DNA of 64,000 nucleotides. Source: DATFVA01 sp963745945 (GTDB lineage: Bacteria > Bacteroidota > Ignavibacteria > Ignavibacteriales > Ignavibacteriaceae). Below, one piece after another: positions 45,395 through 54,662 of the stretch (position 1 is the stretch's first letter; every line of letters begins with the position of its first letter). The notes below the pieces were generated by a model. The model did no database searches and was not told the origin of the DNA. It saw only the letters and a program-made list of their open reading frames with translations. The translations under genes were made by a program, and so were the position numbers. The stretch spans positions 186,001-250,000 of the forward strand of contig CAVUZG010000007.1 of assembly GCA_963745945.1 (NCBI GenBank), read 5' to 3'.

Positions 45395-46519
45395 ATGAAA
45401 ATAGGAATTACCTGTTATCCTACTTACGGGGGAAGCGGGGTGATCGCAACAGAGTTAGGTAAAGAACTGGCATTAAGAGGACATAAAGTACATTTTATAA
45501 GTTACGCCTTACCATTCAGATTAAGCCATTTTGTGGAAAATGTAGTTTTTCACGAAGTTGAAATGAGCAGTTACCCGCTGTTCGAATTTCCACTTTACAG
45601 TCTTGCACTTGCAAGTAAAATGGTGGAAGTTGCGCAATATGAGCAGCTTGATTTACTTCACGTACATTATGCTATTCCGCATGCCAGCAGCGCGTATCTT
45701 GCAAAACAAATGTTAAAAGATAAGATAGATCTTAAAGTTGTAACTACGCTTCATGGAACTGATATTACCCTGGTGGGATTAGAACCTTCATTTCTTCCTC
45801 TTGTTAAGTTCAGTATTGAAGAGAGTGACGGGGTTACAGCAGTCTCTAGGTTTTTAAAGGAAAAAACCATAACTAATTATGATATTATAAAAAATATAGA
45901 TGTTATTCCTAATTTTGTTGATACAGAATTATTCAAACCTGATAACGGCTGCTCTTACAGAAAACACATTGCTCCGAATAACGAAAAAGTTCTGGTTCAC
46001 ACTTCAAATTTCAGGCAGGTTAAAAGAGTAACTGACACTATAAAGATTTTTGCCAAAGTACACGAAGAAATCCCTTCAAAACTTGTTTTGGTGGGTGATG
46101 GACCGGATAGATCTGAATGTGAACGATTATGCAGGCAGCTTCAGCTTTGTGATCATGTAAAGTTTTTGGGAAAACAGGATGGACTTGTGGAAATATTAAA
46201 TGCGTCTGACATTTTTCTTATTCCATCACAATCAGAAAGTTTCGGACTCGCAGCTCTCGAAGCTATGGCTTGCGGAATTCCGGTTATCAGTTCAAGCGTG
46301 GGAGGATTACCTGAACTTGTAAGACATAATGAAACCGGTTTTATTGCCGAGATTGGTGATGTAGACAGGATGGCAAAATATACAATTGATTTGTTAACAA
46401 ACGATAGAAAACATAAAATGTTTTCCAGCGCTTCCAGGGAACGTGCTGTTACTCTGTTTGATAAATCAAAAGTAATACCTCAATATGAAGATTATTATAA
46501 TAAAGTTTTAAATATATGA
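45395..46519 (+). CDS. bshA: N-acetyl-alpha-D-glucosaminyl L-malate synthase
   Basis: First step of bacillithiol synthesis: joins UDP-GlcNAc to L-malate. 374 residues, GT4 family with the BshA N-terminus GITCYPTYGGSGVIATELG, HVHYAIPHASSAYLAKQM (in part), and the C-terminal donor motif SQSESFGLAALEAMACGIPVI (in part). Bacillithiol serves Bacteroidota in place of glutathione. The deacetylase and ligase genes (bshB, bshC) are not in this window. Its stop overlaps the next start as ATGA, so the operon continues with three more genes. Confidence 0.95.
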   Translation: MKIGITCYPTYGGSGVIATELGKELALRGHKVHFISYALPFRLSHFVENVVFHEVEMSSYPLFEFPLYSLALASKMVEVAQYEQLDLLHVHYAIPHASSAYLAKQMLKDKIDLKVVTTLHGTDITLVGLEPSFLPLVKFSIEESDGVTAVSRFLKEKTITNYDIIKNIDVIPNFVDTELFKPDNGCSYRKHIAPNNEKVLVHTSNFRQVKRVTDTIKIFAKVHEEIPSKLVLVGDGPDRSECERLCRQLQLCDHVKFLGKQDGLVEILNASDIFLIPSQSESFGLAALEAMACGIPVISSSVGGLPELVRHNETGFIAEIGDVDRMAKYTIDLLTNDRKHKMFSSASRERAVTLFDKSKVIPQYEDYYNKVLNI

Positions 46520-46932
46520 TAGTATATTGTGCTGGCGCCATAAAAGGAGACTCTTCTTTCAAAGCTAATTATAAAGAGCTGATTGAAATAGTTAATAAAC
46601 TTGGGCACTCTGCTCTTTCAGAATTAAACCCGGAATTTCAGTCTGCATTTCCCCTGAGTGAAAGACAAATTTTTCAGCGGGATATGAAGTGGATAGTTCG
46701 AAGTGATCTGATGATTGCTGAAATTTCAGGACCGAGTCTTGGTGTCGGTTTTGAAATTGCTTATGCTTTATATGTAAGAGAAATTCCTGTGCTTGCCGTT
46801 CACAGTGCAGAGGCAGAAAATGTTTCTGCAATGATAACGGGATGTGATTCAAAACTCCTTTTTATTAAAAAGTATGAAAATGCAGAAGAGCTGAATGAGT
46901 TCATAAAAAGTTTTTTGAATCACCAAGTCTGA
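46516..46932 (+). CDS. nucleoside 2-deoxyribosyltransferase / DNPH1-like protein
   Basis: 138 residues. YCAGAIKGDSSF near the start, MKWIVRSDLMIAEISGPSLGVGFEIAYAL in the middle (quoted in parts) are the family hallmarks, with the catalytic Glu in GFEIAYAL. DNPH1-type enzymes hydrolyse deoxynucleoside 5'-monophosphates such as 5-hydroxymethyl-dUMP; others transfer deoxyribose. It shares an ATGA overlap with bshA, so the pair is co-translated, but no metabolic tie to bacillithiol is obvious. Confidence 0.85.
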   Translation: MIVYCAGAIKGDSSFKANYKELIEIVNKLGHSALSELNPEFQSAFPLSERQIFQRDMKWIVRSDLMIAEISGPSLGVGFEIAYALYVREIPVLAVHSAEAENVSAMITGCDSKLLFIKKYENAEELNEFIKSFLNHQV

Positions 46933-46934
46933 AT

Positions 46935-47363
46935 TTGAACTCAAAAGAATTTATATCTTTTAAATCAAAAGAAATTTCAGCAGCAGGATTAAAAATTTTC
47001 CCCGAGGATTTTTTAACTTCCGTTGAAACTACCACACTTACCCTACCCTCCGAAGCTCTGATAATGGGCAATAATTTTTTTGGTCTACATGAAGTTCTGA
47101 CGATTAATGGTAATTCATTCTGCCAGACTGAGACTTTAAACAAAGCTAAATACATTGTGTATTCAGGAAAACAGAAAAAGAGGGAAATCAAAATACCAGT
47201 GAATGAAAAAGATATTGAAATAGCTGTTAAAAGCTATGAAAAATATCTTGATGATTTATTAAGAGAGATTGATAGAAGTTATAAATCCCGGTTCCCCGAA
47301 AATAAGGATGCGAATATTGTAGTGAATGAAATTTTCAGAACTCTTAACCTCAGCAGGTTATAG
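46935..47363 (+). CDS. hypothetical protein of the bshA operon
   Basis: 142 residues from a TTG at 46935, three bases after the previous stop. No signal peptide or membrane helix. Mixed alpha/beta composition with an N-terminal acidic/Phe-rich half (GNNFFGLHEVLTINGNSFCQ, in parts) and a C-terminal helical half rich in Lys/Glu. I do not recognise it. The following rRNA methyltransferase starts on the very next base, so it is co-translated with it and may act in rRNA handling. Confidence 0.7.
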   Translation: MNSKEFISFKSKEISAAGLKIFPEDFLTSVETTTLTLPSEALIMGNNFFGLHEVLTINGNSFCQTETLNKAKYIVYSGKQKKREIKIPVNEKDIEIAVKSYEKYLDDLLREIDRSYKSRFPENKDANIVVNEIFRTLNLSRL

Positions 47364-48797
47364 ATGCTGTTGAGTGAAAATATTTACAATTATCTGAGCT
47401 CTGTGCTTGGCAAAGATATAGCCGATAAATATGATGAATTTATAGGAACCCAGCCTCAAAAGTTCATCAGGGTGAATTCACTTAAAACTTCTGTAAATAA
47501 ATTAAAAAAGTCACTCGAAATAAATTACGGTATCACATCTGAAGTAATTAGTGAAGTTCCGCATGCTTTAAAAATTATTGATGACAAAGGAATTCTCGGC
47601 ATAACCATAGAACACATCACCGGATATTATTACATTCAAAGTCTTTCTTCAATGCTTCCTCCGCTGGTTTTAAATCCTACAGAAAATGATGTTGTGCTTG
47701 ATCTTTGTGCTGCGCCGGGTTCTAAAACTACCGGACTCGGCGAAATGATGAAGAATAGCGGAACACTTGTTGCCAACGAAATTCAGAATGACCGTGTGCG
47801 GATGCTTGTTTATAATATTGATAGAATGAACCTTATAAATACAGGCGTGATTCATTCCAAAGGAGAATTGCTTAGTAAAATATATGTGGACTATTTTGAT
47901 AAAATACTTGTTGATGCCCCCTGCAGCGGTCTGGGAATAATTCAGAAAAAAGGTGAAGTAGGTAACTGGTGGTCTCAGGAAAGAGCCGTAAGACTCGGTG
48001 AGCTTCAATTAAAACTTTTAATTGCTGCAATAAAAATGGCAAAACCCGGAGGTGAAATAGTTTACTCAACCTGCACACTTACAGTTGAAGAAAATGAGTT
48101 AGTTCTGAACACAGTTTTAAAAAAGTATCCAGTTGAAGTAATTGAAATTGATTTTCAATTTAAGACCAATGATGGAATAATTTTTTACAATAATGAAAAC
48201 TTAAACCCCGAATTACAAAAAGCAAGACGGATATTACCATGGGAAATAGGTTCGGAGGGTTTTTTTATAATTAAGCTTAAGAAAATTGGTGAGACAACTT
48301 CCCCTGAACAAAGTATTCCGCACAGAAGAGAAATAAATTTTCTTCAATCCGGTTCTAAAGAAATTGTAAAACGATTAAATAAACTGTCTTCAATTTTCGG
48401 AATTGAACCGGGTGTATTTGAAAATTATAAATTCTTCTTTAAGAAAAATGATATCTTTTTTGTTAAAAAAGAGTGGAGTGATCAAAACCCGGGTTTGTTT
48501 GAAAGAATCGGAACGAAGTTCGGAACACTTGATAGAAATGATGAAATAGTTCTGCATACAAACGCCGCTGAAATTCTGGGAAAAGAGATTAACAGAAGTA
48601 TTTATTATTTAAAAGATCAGAATGAGTTAAAAATTTATCTTGAGGGCGGAACGATAAAAAAAGATACAGGGGAATACGGACAGCATATAGTTAAGTATAA
48701 TGATTTGTTATTAGGCACTGCTATTATTTCTAAAGCCGGAATTAAAAGCAGGTTCCCCCGCTCAAAAAGAACACAGGAAATACAAACCGAGTTTTGA
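47364..48797 (+). CDS. RsmB/RsmF-type rRNA m5C methyltransferase (NOL1/NOP2/sun family)
   Basis: 477 residues. The SAM fold has LDLCAAPGSKTTGL (about 110), then the two active cysteines: DAPCSGLG (motif IV) and YSTCTLTVEENE (motif VI). It lacks the N-terminal NusB-like domain of RsmB and has instead a long C-terminal tail (about 320-477) of the RsmF sort, with a PUA-like feel. Methylates cytosine C5 of 16S rRNA by analogy; the exact base is not known. Last gene of the bshA run. Confidence 0.93.
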   Translation: MLLSENIYNYLSSVLGKDIADKYDEFIGTQPQKFIRVNSLKTSVNKLKKSLEINYGITSEVISEVPHALKIIDDKGILGITIEHITGYYYIQSLSSMLPPLVLNPTENDVVLDLCAAPGSKTTGLGEMMKNSGTLVANEIQNDRVRMLVYNIDRMNLINTGVIHSKGELLSKIYVDYFDKILVDAPCSGLGIIQKKGEVGNWWSQERAVRLGELQLKLLIAAIKMAKPGGEIVYSTCTLTVEENELVLNTVLKKYPVEVIEIDFQFKTNDGIIFYNNENLNPELQKARRILPWEIGSEGFFIIKLKKIGETTSPEQSIPHRREINFLQSGSKEIVKRLNKLSSIFGIEPGVFENYKFFFKKNDIFFVKKEWSDQNPGLFERIGTKFGTLDRNDEIVLHTNAAEILGKEINRSIYYLKDQNELKIYLEGGTIKKDTGEYGQHIVKYNDLLLGTAIISKAGIKSRFPRSKRTQEIQTEF

Positions 48798-48974
48798 AAT
48801 AGGAATAATGGAATTCCGGAGAAATGGGGGAATGTAAGCGGAACTTTTATTTGAAATTCTCAGTTCTTTTATATTTATTTGAATTGTGTTTTGCTTCTTC
48901 AGGGTTCTTTAAATGTGTGTGATCAAGTTACTTCAAATCCGGAAACCAGACATCAAAAAAAAGTAAAGGGTGTA

Positions 48975-50249
48975 ATGAAAATATTTGCATTAATCTCAGC
49001 CTTATTATTTTCATCTCTGATATTGTCCTCCTGTAATAAAGATAACCCCATTCCACCGGATGAACAGCCGCAAATAAATTTAACATTAGAAGACACAAGC
49101 TGCACAGAAGCCTGGCTGAAGCTGACAACCACGAATATTAGTCTTCCTGCAGAATTAACCTTAAAGCAAGATGACAGCAAAGTACAGACTTTTAACTTGA
49201 GCAGTGTAGATACAATACTTTATGTCGATTCACTCCTCCCTAATCATTCTTATAGCTTTCAATCAACCATTCAATCAATCAGCCAATCCAGTAACCAGCT
49301 TAACGTTAGCACTATGGACACCACTTCTCACAACTTTACCTGGCAGACATTCACTTTTGGCGGAACAGCCGGCACCAGTACTCTTTATGATGTCGCGATA
49401 ATCGATGAGAACAATATCTGGGCTGTTGGTGCGATTTACGTTGCCGATACAAGCCAGAATGGCTACACGCTGTACAATGCTGTCCATTGGGACGGTGTTG
49501 AGTGGAAATTAAATAGAATAAAAACCAATGCTTGCGGTGGCGTGGTTTATCCTCCTATACAGGCAATTTTTGCTTTTTCTGCAGATGATATACTTTTCGC
49601 TCATATAGATGGCAGCATTACTCACTATGATGGAATAGCATTCAGAAATGATTGTTCTTTAATTACACAGTTAAATGGTTCTGCAAACAAAATTTGGGGT
49701 ACTTCCAGGTATGACTACTACGCTGTAAGCGGCAATGGATTCATCGCCCACTACCAGAACGGGCAGTGGAGCAAAATAGAAAGCGGAACGGATTTGAATA
49801 TTGGAGACATTTGGGGAATACAGGATGACACTGGGATTTACATAAAATATGTTGCAGCAGATAACTCTATGTTAAAAATTGATAACAATGATGTTCTTAC
49901 CACAATAAATGGATTATCCGGCGAAATTATAATTTCAATATGGGGAAAATCGGATAGACTGATATATACAGCGGGTGATGGAGTTGTTTTGTATAAAAAC
50001 AATGCGTGGGAAAAGATAGATAAACCGGAAGTAAATTCTATTTACAGGATAAAAGGAGAGGAATTCAATGAGATATATGGGATATCCTCTCCAGGAAATA
50101 TAATAAAGTATTTTAATGGGTATAGCTGGTATACAATAAATACAGAAACTGAAAACAGATACTGGAGGATTGATTCTAAAGCTAATAGAGTAGTAGCTTC
50201 GGGATACAATGGAGAGGCTGCAATAGTAACAATAATTACAAAAAATTAG
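48975..50249 (+). CDS. lipoprotein with propeller-like repeats (copy 1)
   Basis: 424 residues from the ATG at 48975; an in-frame upstream extension of 32 residues has no signal character. Signal peptide with lipobox LSSC (Cys about 20), then a fibronectin-like domain (NLTLEDTSCTEAWLKLTTTNI, in part) and, from about residue 115, blade-like repeats with the motif IWAVG / HWDG / NKIWG / HYQNGQW that suggest a six- or seven-bladed beta propeller. Such proteins are abundant in Ignavibacteria-like genomes and are often wrongly named glucosyl transferase. A tandem paralogue follows at 50353. Confidence 0.82.
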   Translation: MKIFALISALLFSSLILSSCNKDNPIPPDEQPQINLTLEDTSCTEAWLKLTTTNISLPAELTLKQDDSKVQTFNLSSVDTILYVDSLLPNHSYSFQSTIQSISQSSNQLNVSTMDTTSHNFTWQTFTFGGTAGTSTLYDVAIIDENNIWAVGAIYVADTSQNGYTLYNAVHWDGVEWKLNRIKTNACGGVVYPPIQAIFAFSADDILFAHIDGSITHYDGIAFRNDCSLITQLNGSANKIWGTSRYDYYAVSGNGFIAHYQNGQWSKIESGTDLNIGDIWGIQDDTGIYIKYVAADNSMLKIDNNDVLTTINGLSGEIIISIWGKSDRLIYTAGDGVVLYKNNAWEKIDKPEVNSIYRIKGEEFNEIYGISSPGNIIKYFNGYSWYTINTETENRYWRIDSKANRVVASGYNGEAAIVTIITKN

Positions 50250-50274
50250 TGCGGTAAAAACCAAAATTAAAAAC

Positions 50275-50304
50275 ACTATCCCGATGCAGCAACACCGGGA
50301 TAGT
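50275..50304. terminator. hairpin between the lipoprotein paralogues
   Basis: ACTATCCCG / CGGGATAGT, 9-bp perfect stem, 12-base loop. There is no T-run after it, so termination may be partial and the second copy could still be read through. Confidence 0.5.
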
Positions 50305-50352
50305 TAGGATACAAACAATATGAAAAAGTATTAGATAATAAAGAACAATAAA

Positions 50353-51668
50353 ATGAAAAAAACACTTTTTCTTGCAGCAACAATTTTTTTGATAAGTCTA
50401 ATAAGCTGCAACACAACAGAACCGCCACAGCAGAACAAAAGCAGCTTAGAGTTAACCCTTGCAGACACAAGCTGCACGGAAGCCTGGCTGAAGCTGACAA
50501 CCACAAATATTAGTTTACCTACAGAAATAACTTTAAAGCAAGATAACAGTGAAGCCCAGACTATTATCTGAGCAGTGCAGATACGTTGCTTTATGTAGAT
50601 TCACTTATTCCAAACACAAACTACAAGTATCAGGCATCCAGTATCCAGTCAATCAAGTATCCAGCAACCTGCTTAACGTTAGCAACGATGGACACCACCT
50701 CCCACAACTTCACCTGGCAGACATTTACTTTTGGCGGGCAGGCAGGAAGCTGCACTCTTTATGATGTTGCAATAATTTCAGAAAATAATATCTGGGCTGT
50801 AGGTGAGATTTATTTGCTGGATTCAACGGGTGTACCCGACCCAAATGCATATAACGCTGTTCATTGGGATGGAAGCCAGTGGGAATTGAAAAGGATAAAA
50901 ACGAATGCTTGTGGTGGTGTGGTTTATCCTCCAATAAAAGCCATCTTTGCATTTTCAGCAGATGATGTACTATTCGCTCATATTGATGGCAGTATTTCTC
51001 ACTACAATGGAACTGATTTTACTAATGATTGTTCATTGATTACACAATTAAATGGTTCTGCAAATAAAATATGGGGCGTGTCAAGAAATGACTTTTATGT
51101 TGTAAGTGGTAATGGATTTATAGCTCACTATCAAAACGGGCAGTGGAGCAGAATAGAAAGCGGAACGGATTTGAATATAAATGATATTTTCGGAGCATAT
51201 AATTATGAAACGAAAGAATGGGAAATCCTCGCTCCTGCTTCAAATATTTTGCAAAGTTTAGATAGAGAATTACTATCAATAAAGAATAATTCAGTTGAAC
51301 ATTTAAATACAGCTCCAATAACTGGGACGTTAAGAACTGTCTGGTTTATACCAGATAAAACATACCTGCTTGGTGGCGGCGGCATTTTCAGAAAAGTGTA
51401 TTTAACTGATTCAGTGTGGGAGAGTAAACATATCGGTATTACTATTTACTCTACAAATAAGATCCGGGGTAATGCAATTAATGATATTGTATTAACAGGG
51501 GGTTCTGGAGAAGTATTACATTATAACGGCTATAGCTTTAAGAGTTATTTTAATCAGACACAGGTAAATGGAAACTATTACTCTGTTGATATAAAAAATG
51601 ATATAATTGTTACGGTTGGAGAAAATAACTCTACAGCTGTTGTAGTAATTGGTATGAGGAGTAATTAA
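50353..51668 (+). pseudogene. lipoprotein with propeller-like repeats (copy 2), one frameshift
   Basis: Paralogue of the gene just upstream. The first piece (50353-50571) has signal and lipobox (LISC), then the same DTSCTEAWLKLTT domain; it ends at a TGA after QTII. The second piece opens in another frame (TLLYVDSLIP onward) and runs to 51668 with the propeller repeats. In copy 1 the DNA reads AACTTGAGC at the join, here ATCTGAGC, so one T is missing at about 50569. Further on (50659-50694) there is a second pair of compensating one-base shifts between the copies, changing about ten residues. Either a damaged copy or an assembly indel. Confidence 0.8.
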
Positions 51669-51686
51669 AAGAAGGGAGTTAAGAAA

Positions 51687-52421
51687 ATGAGTCAAAGAGA
51701 ACTTGTAATGAGAATTAAATTTGTAGTCTATATGTTACTGCTACTAACCTCATTGGGTTATTCACAAAACGATATCTTGGTTAACTATCTTAAAACACTA
51801 CAACAATATCAAGGAAAATCATTATCATATTATCTTGAAATGGATAGCACCCGGTTTAAGGAGGTTGTCAAAACAGCATATAAAGCAATTGAGATTGCTT
51901 CTTCTGAATTGCTTAGTATTACTAAATCAGATACCGGTTATCGTAACGCCCAGGGTGATTTACTAAGGGCAGTTAAAAAAAGATATTCAGATATATATAA
52001 AATACTTGTTCAAATACCAGTATTTGTAAAAGCAAAAATAGTATCAGTCAAAGAACTCAATAATGGTGGATTCCGTCAAATAAATCTAAGCTTAGAACCT
52101 GAATATATACTCAAAGGGAAAGAACCCTTTCTTTCTCAGCCAGAATTTGACGTATTCTATCGCGAATATGAATACGTTCCCGATTCTTTAGATTATAAAG
52201 TTGGAAAAAGTTATTTCTTTCCTTTGTGGGATCGCGGTGAGAAAAAAAATCAAATGTTTGCTATTGCAACTTGGATAAGTGGAGATTATTCAAGATTTCT
52301 AATAGAAGATGATGTGTTTCACGATAAGAACAATTTCTTCAAAATGGGTCCAAAGATTAAATGGAATGAATTTATTTTACATTTAGAAAATATGATTTCG
52401 AAGATTGTTGATCATCCTTAA
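51687..52421 (+). CDS. exported protein of unknown function
   Basis: 244 residues. Hydrophobic signal segment at about residues 9-27 (FVVYMLLLLTSLGYSQ), preceded by a polar MSQRELVMRIK; the first ATG is kept since GGGAG lies eight bases upstream, though the Met eight residues in would give a more usual signal peptide. The rest is mixed alpha/beta with a beta stretch around ILKGKEPFL and PDSLDYKVGKSYFFPLWD. I do not recognise it. It follows the second lipoprotein copy by 18 bases and may be in its operon. Confidence 0.7.
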   Translation: MSQRELVMRIKFVVYMLLLLTSLGYSQNDILVNYLKTLQQYQGKSLSYYLEMDSTRFKEVVKTAYKAIEIASSELLSITKSDTGYRNAQGDLLRAVKKRYSDIYKILVQIPVFVKAKIVSVKELNNGGFRQINLSLEPEYILKGKEPFLSQPEFDVFYREYEYVPDSLDYKVGKSYFFPLWDRGEKKNQMFAIATWISGDYSRFLIEDDVFHDKNNFFKMGPKIKWNEFILHLENMISKIVDHP

Positions 52422-52616
52422 ATGCTTATTTATAAAACCAGGAAATAGTAGTTAGCGGGAGTAATAAAAATTATGAGATTTCCTCGGATGTCACGTCTTC
52501 CTCTTTGAGGGTGGCACCGTTACAGAAAAAAAATTTGAAATTTGTTTTAATTGAATTAGAAAGAAGAATGGCGGAGGGAATACATTATTCCAAAACTCCA
52601 CCATTCCAATTAAATT

Positions 52617-54044
52617 TTATACATCATAGTAAAGAGCAAACTCAAACGGGTGCGGCTGAAGAGCCATCGGTTTTATTTCTTTTTCAATTTTGTACTTTAT
52701 CCAGGTTTCAATTACATCTTCAGTAAAAACATCTCCCTTTAATAAATACTCATGATCTTTTGCCAATGCTTTTAAAGCTTCACCTAAACTTCCCGGAGTT
52801 GAAGGAACATTAGCAAGTTCTTCCGGCGGCATATCATAAATATCTTTATCCAATGGTTCACCCGGATCGATACGATTTATAATTCCATCAAGTCCTGCCA
52901 TAAGCATTGCAGAAAATGCCAGGTAAGGATTACAAGATGGATCGGGACAACGGAATTCAACTCTTTTAGCTTTGGGAGAAGTTGAGTACATCGGAATCCT
53001 GATAGAAGCACTTCTGTTTCTTTGTGAATACGCAAGGTTAACCGGGGCTTCAAAACCGGGAACCAAACGTTTATATGAATTTGTTGTGGGATTAGTAAAA
53101 GCAAGAAGCGAAGCAGCGTGTTTTAATATTCCGCCTATAAAATACAAACCCATTTCACTTAAGCCTGCGTAACCCGTTCCGGCAAATAATGGTTTTCCTT
53201 TTTTCCACAAACTTGTATGGACGTGCATTCCGCTGCCGTTATCACCAAAGATTGGTTTGGGCATATAAGTAACGGTTTTGTTATTCAATCTTGCTGTATT
53301 CTTTACAATATATTTAAACATTAAAAGCTGATCGGCAGCTCTGACCAAAGGCTGAAACCTGAGATCAATTTCACACTGTCCGCCGCTTGCAACTTCGTGA
53401 TGCTGTGCTTCTACATCAACTCCGCACTGAATAAGATTTAAAACCATTTCATTTCTCAAATCCATTAAGGAATCTGTCGGTGGTACCGGAAAGTATCCTT
53501 CCTTATATCTTGGTTTATAACCAAGATTCGGGTTTTCTTCTCTTCCACTGTTCCATCTACCCTCAACAGAATCAACCATATAAAAACTTCCGTTCGGCTG
53601 TGAATCAAATTTCACATCATCAAAAACAAAGAACTCCGCTTCAGGTCCGAAATAAACCGTATCCGCAATCCCTGTTGAATTAAGATAAGCTGTTGCTTTC
53701 TGGGCAATATTACGTGGACATCTTGAGTATTTTTCTTTTGTTGCCGGTTCGTACACATCGCAAATAAGACTGATTGTCGGTGCTTCAATAAACGGATCGA
53801 GAAACAGTGTATTAGGATCGGGAATTATAAGCATATCAGATTCATTTATTGCTTTCCAGCCCCTGATGGATGAACCATCAAATCCAAATCCATCATCAAA
53901 AGAGCTGCTTTCAAGCTGCGATGAAGGAACTGTAAAATGCTGCCACTGACCGGGAAAATCCATGAACTTAAGATCGACAAAAGCGATCTTATCATCTTTT
54001 ATGAATTTCAATACGTTGTCCGACGGGGAATTTGTTTTTGCCAT
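52617..54044 (-). CDS. glnA: glutamine synthetase, type I
   Basis: ATP-dependent amidation of glutamate. 475 residues, normal for dodecameric GSI. PTDSLMDLRNEM, CGVDVEAQHHEVASGGQCEIDL (in part; metal-binding Glu and His), GDNGSGMHVHTSLWKKG, PTTNSYKRLVPGFEAP and NRSASIRIP are all there. DKDIYDMPPEE near the C-terminus carries the Tyr of the adenylylation site. The preceding Lrp-type regulator gene is 19 bases upstream, suggesting control by amino acid or nitrogen state. Confidence 0.97.
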   Translation of the reverse strand: MAKTNSPSDNVLKFIKDDKIAFVDLKFMDFPGQWQHFTVPSSQLESSSFDDGFGFDGSSIRGWKAINESDMLIIPDPNTLFLDPFIEAPTISLICDVYEPATKEKYSRCPRNIAQKATAYLNSTGIADTVYFGPEAEFFVFDDVKFDSQPNGSFYMVDSVEGRWNSGREENPNLGYKPRYKEGYFPVPPTDSLMDLRNEMVLNLIQCGVDVEAQHHEVASGGQCEIDLRFQPLVRAADQLLMFKYIVKNTARLNNKTVTYMPKPIFGDNGSGMHVHTSLWKKGKPLFAGTGYAGLSEMGLYFIGGILKHAASLLAFTNPTTNSYKRLVPGFEAPVNLAYSQRNRSASIRIPMYSTSPKAKRVEFRCPDPSCNPYLAFSAMLMAGLDGIINRIDPGEPLDKDIYDMPPEELANVPSTPGSLGEALKALAKDHEYLLKGDVFTEDVIETWIKYKIEKEIKPMALQPHPFEFALYYDV

Positions 54045-54063
54045 AATGTTCCTTTTAATTTTA

Positions 54064-54510
54064 TTATAAATTTATAACTGTAGTTTCTTTTATAGTTGAT
54101 AAAACAAAAGTTGTTTTTGTGCCTGTTACCCCGGACCACGATTGTATTTCCCCCAAAAGTTTTTCAAGCGATTCTGTATTTTTTGTTATTGCTTTCAGCA
54201 GATGCGATCCCTCTCCGAGCACAGAGTGACATTCAAGAATTTCAGGAATTTGATTTACTTTATCTAAAAGTGTTTTATAATGTTTGGAAGTATCCATCAT
54301 TACTAAAATGTAAGCCATCAAATCATAACCAAAAGCTTTTTTGTTTAATCTTGCATAATAACCTTCAATAATTCTGTTCTCTTCGAGTTTCTTCATTCTT
54401 TCACTTACAGAAGGAATTGACAGCCCGACTTCATCTGCAATCTGGTTCCTCTTGGTTCTGCCGTTATTTTGGAGGATGTTCAAAATCTTATTATCTAATG
54501 CGTCTGTCAC
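54064..54510 (-). CDS. Lrp/AsnC-family transcriptional regulator
   Basis: 148 residues: N-terminal helix-turn-helix (ILQNNGRTKRNQIADEVGLSIPSVSERMKKLEE, in parts) and C-terminal RAM ligand-binding domain (about 65-148; VLGEGSHLLKAITK). Feast/famine regulators bind amino acids; the glnA gene follows 19 bases after, so it is the probable target and glutamine the probable ligand, by inference. Confidence 0.93.
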   Translation of the reverse strand: MTDALDNKILNILQNNGRTKRNQIADEVGLSIPSVSERMKKLEENRIIEGYYARLNKKAFGYDLMAYILVMMDTSKHYKTLLDKVNQIPEILECHSVLGEGSHLLKAITKNTESLEKLLGEIQSWSGVTGTKTTFVLSTIKETTVINL

Positions 54511-54662
54511 TTTTCACCTTAATTATTTAGTTATTTATGAAAATATGGCGAGCAATATAAGGTGACCAATTCATTATTGCAAATATTATTTAAACAAATT
54601 TGAGATTATTCCTTAATTTTTAAGAAAAATTTCAATCAGGGGATAAAATTTTAAGGAAGGTA

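Noticed and set aside
48788..48835. Similarity between GAGTTTTGAAATAGGAATAATGG here and the reverse complement of 52562-52605 (GAGTTTTGGAATAATG...)
   Set aside because: Only short matching words (GAGTTTTG, GGAATAATG) with different spacing; both ends look like low-complexity GGAATnn runs, not a defined repeat.
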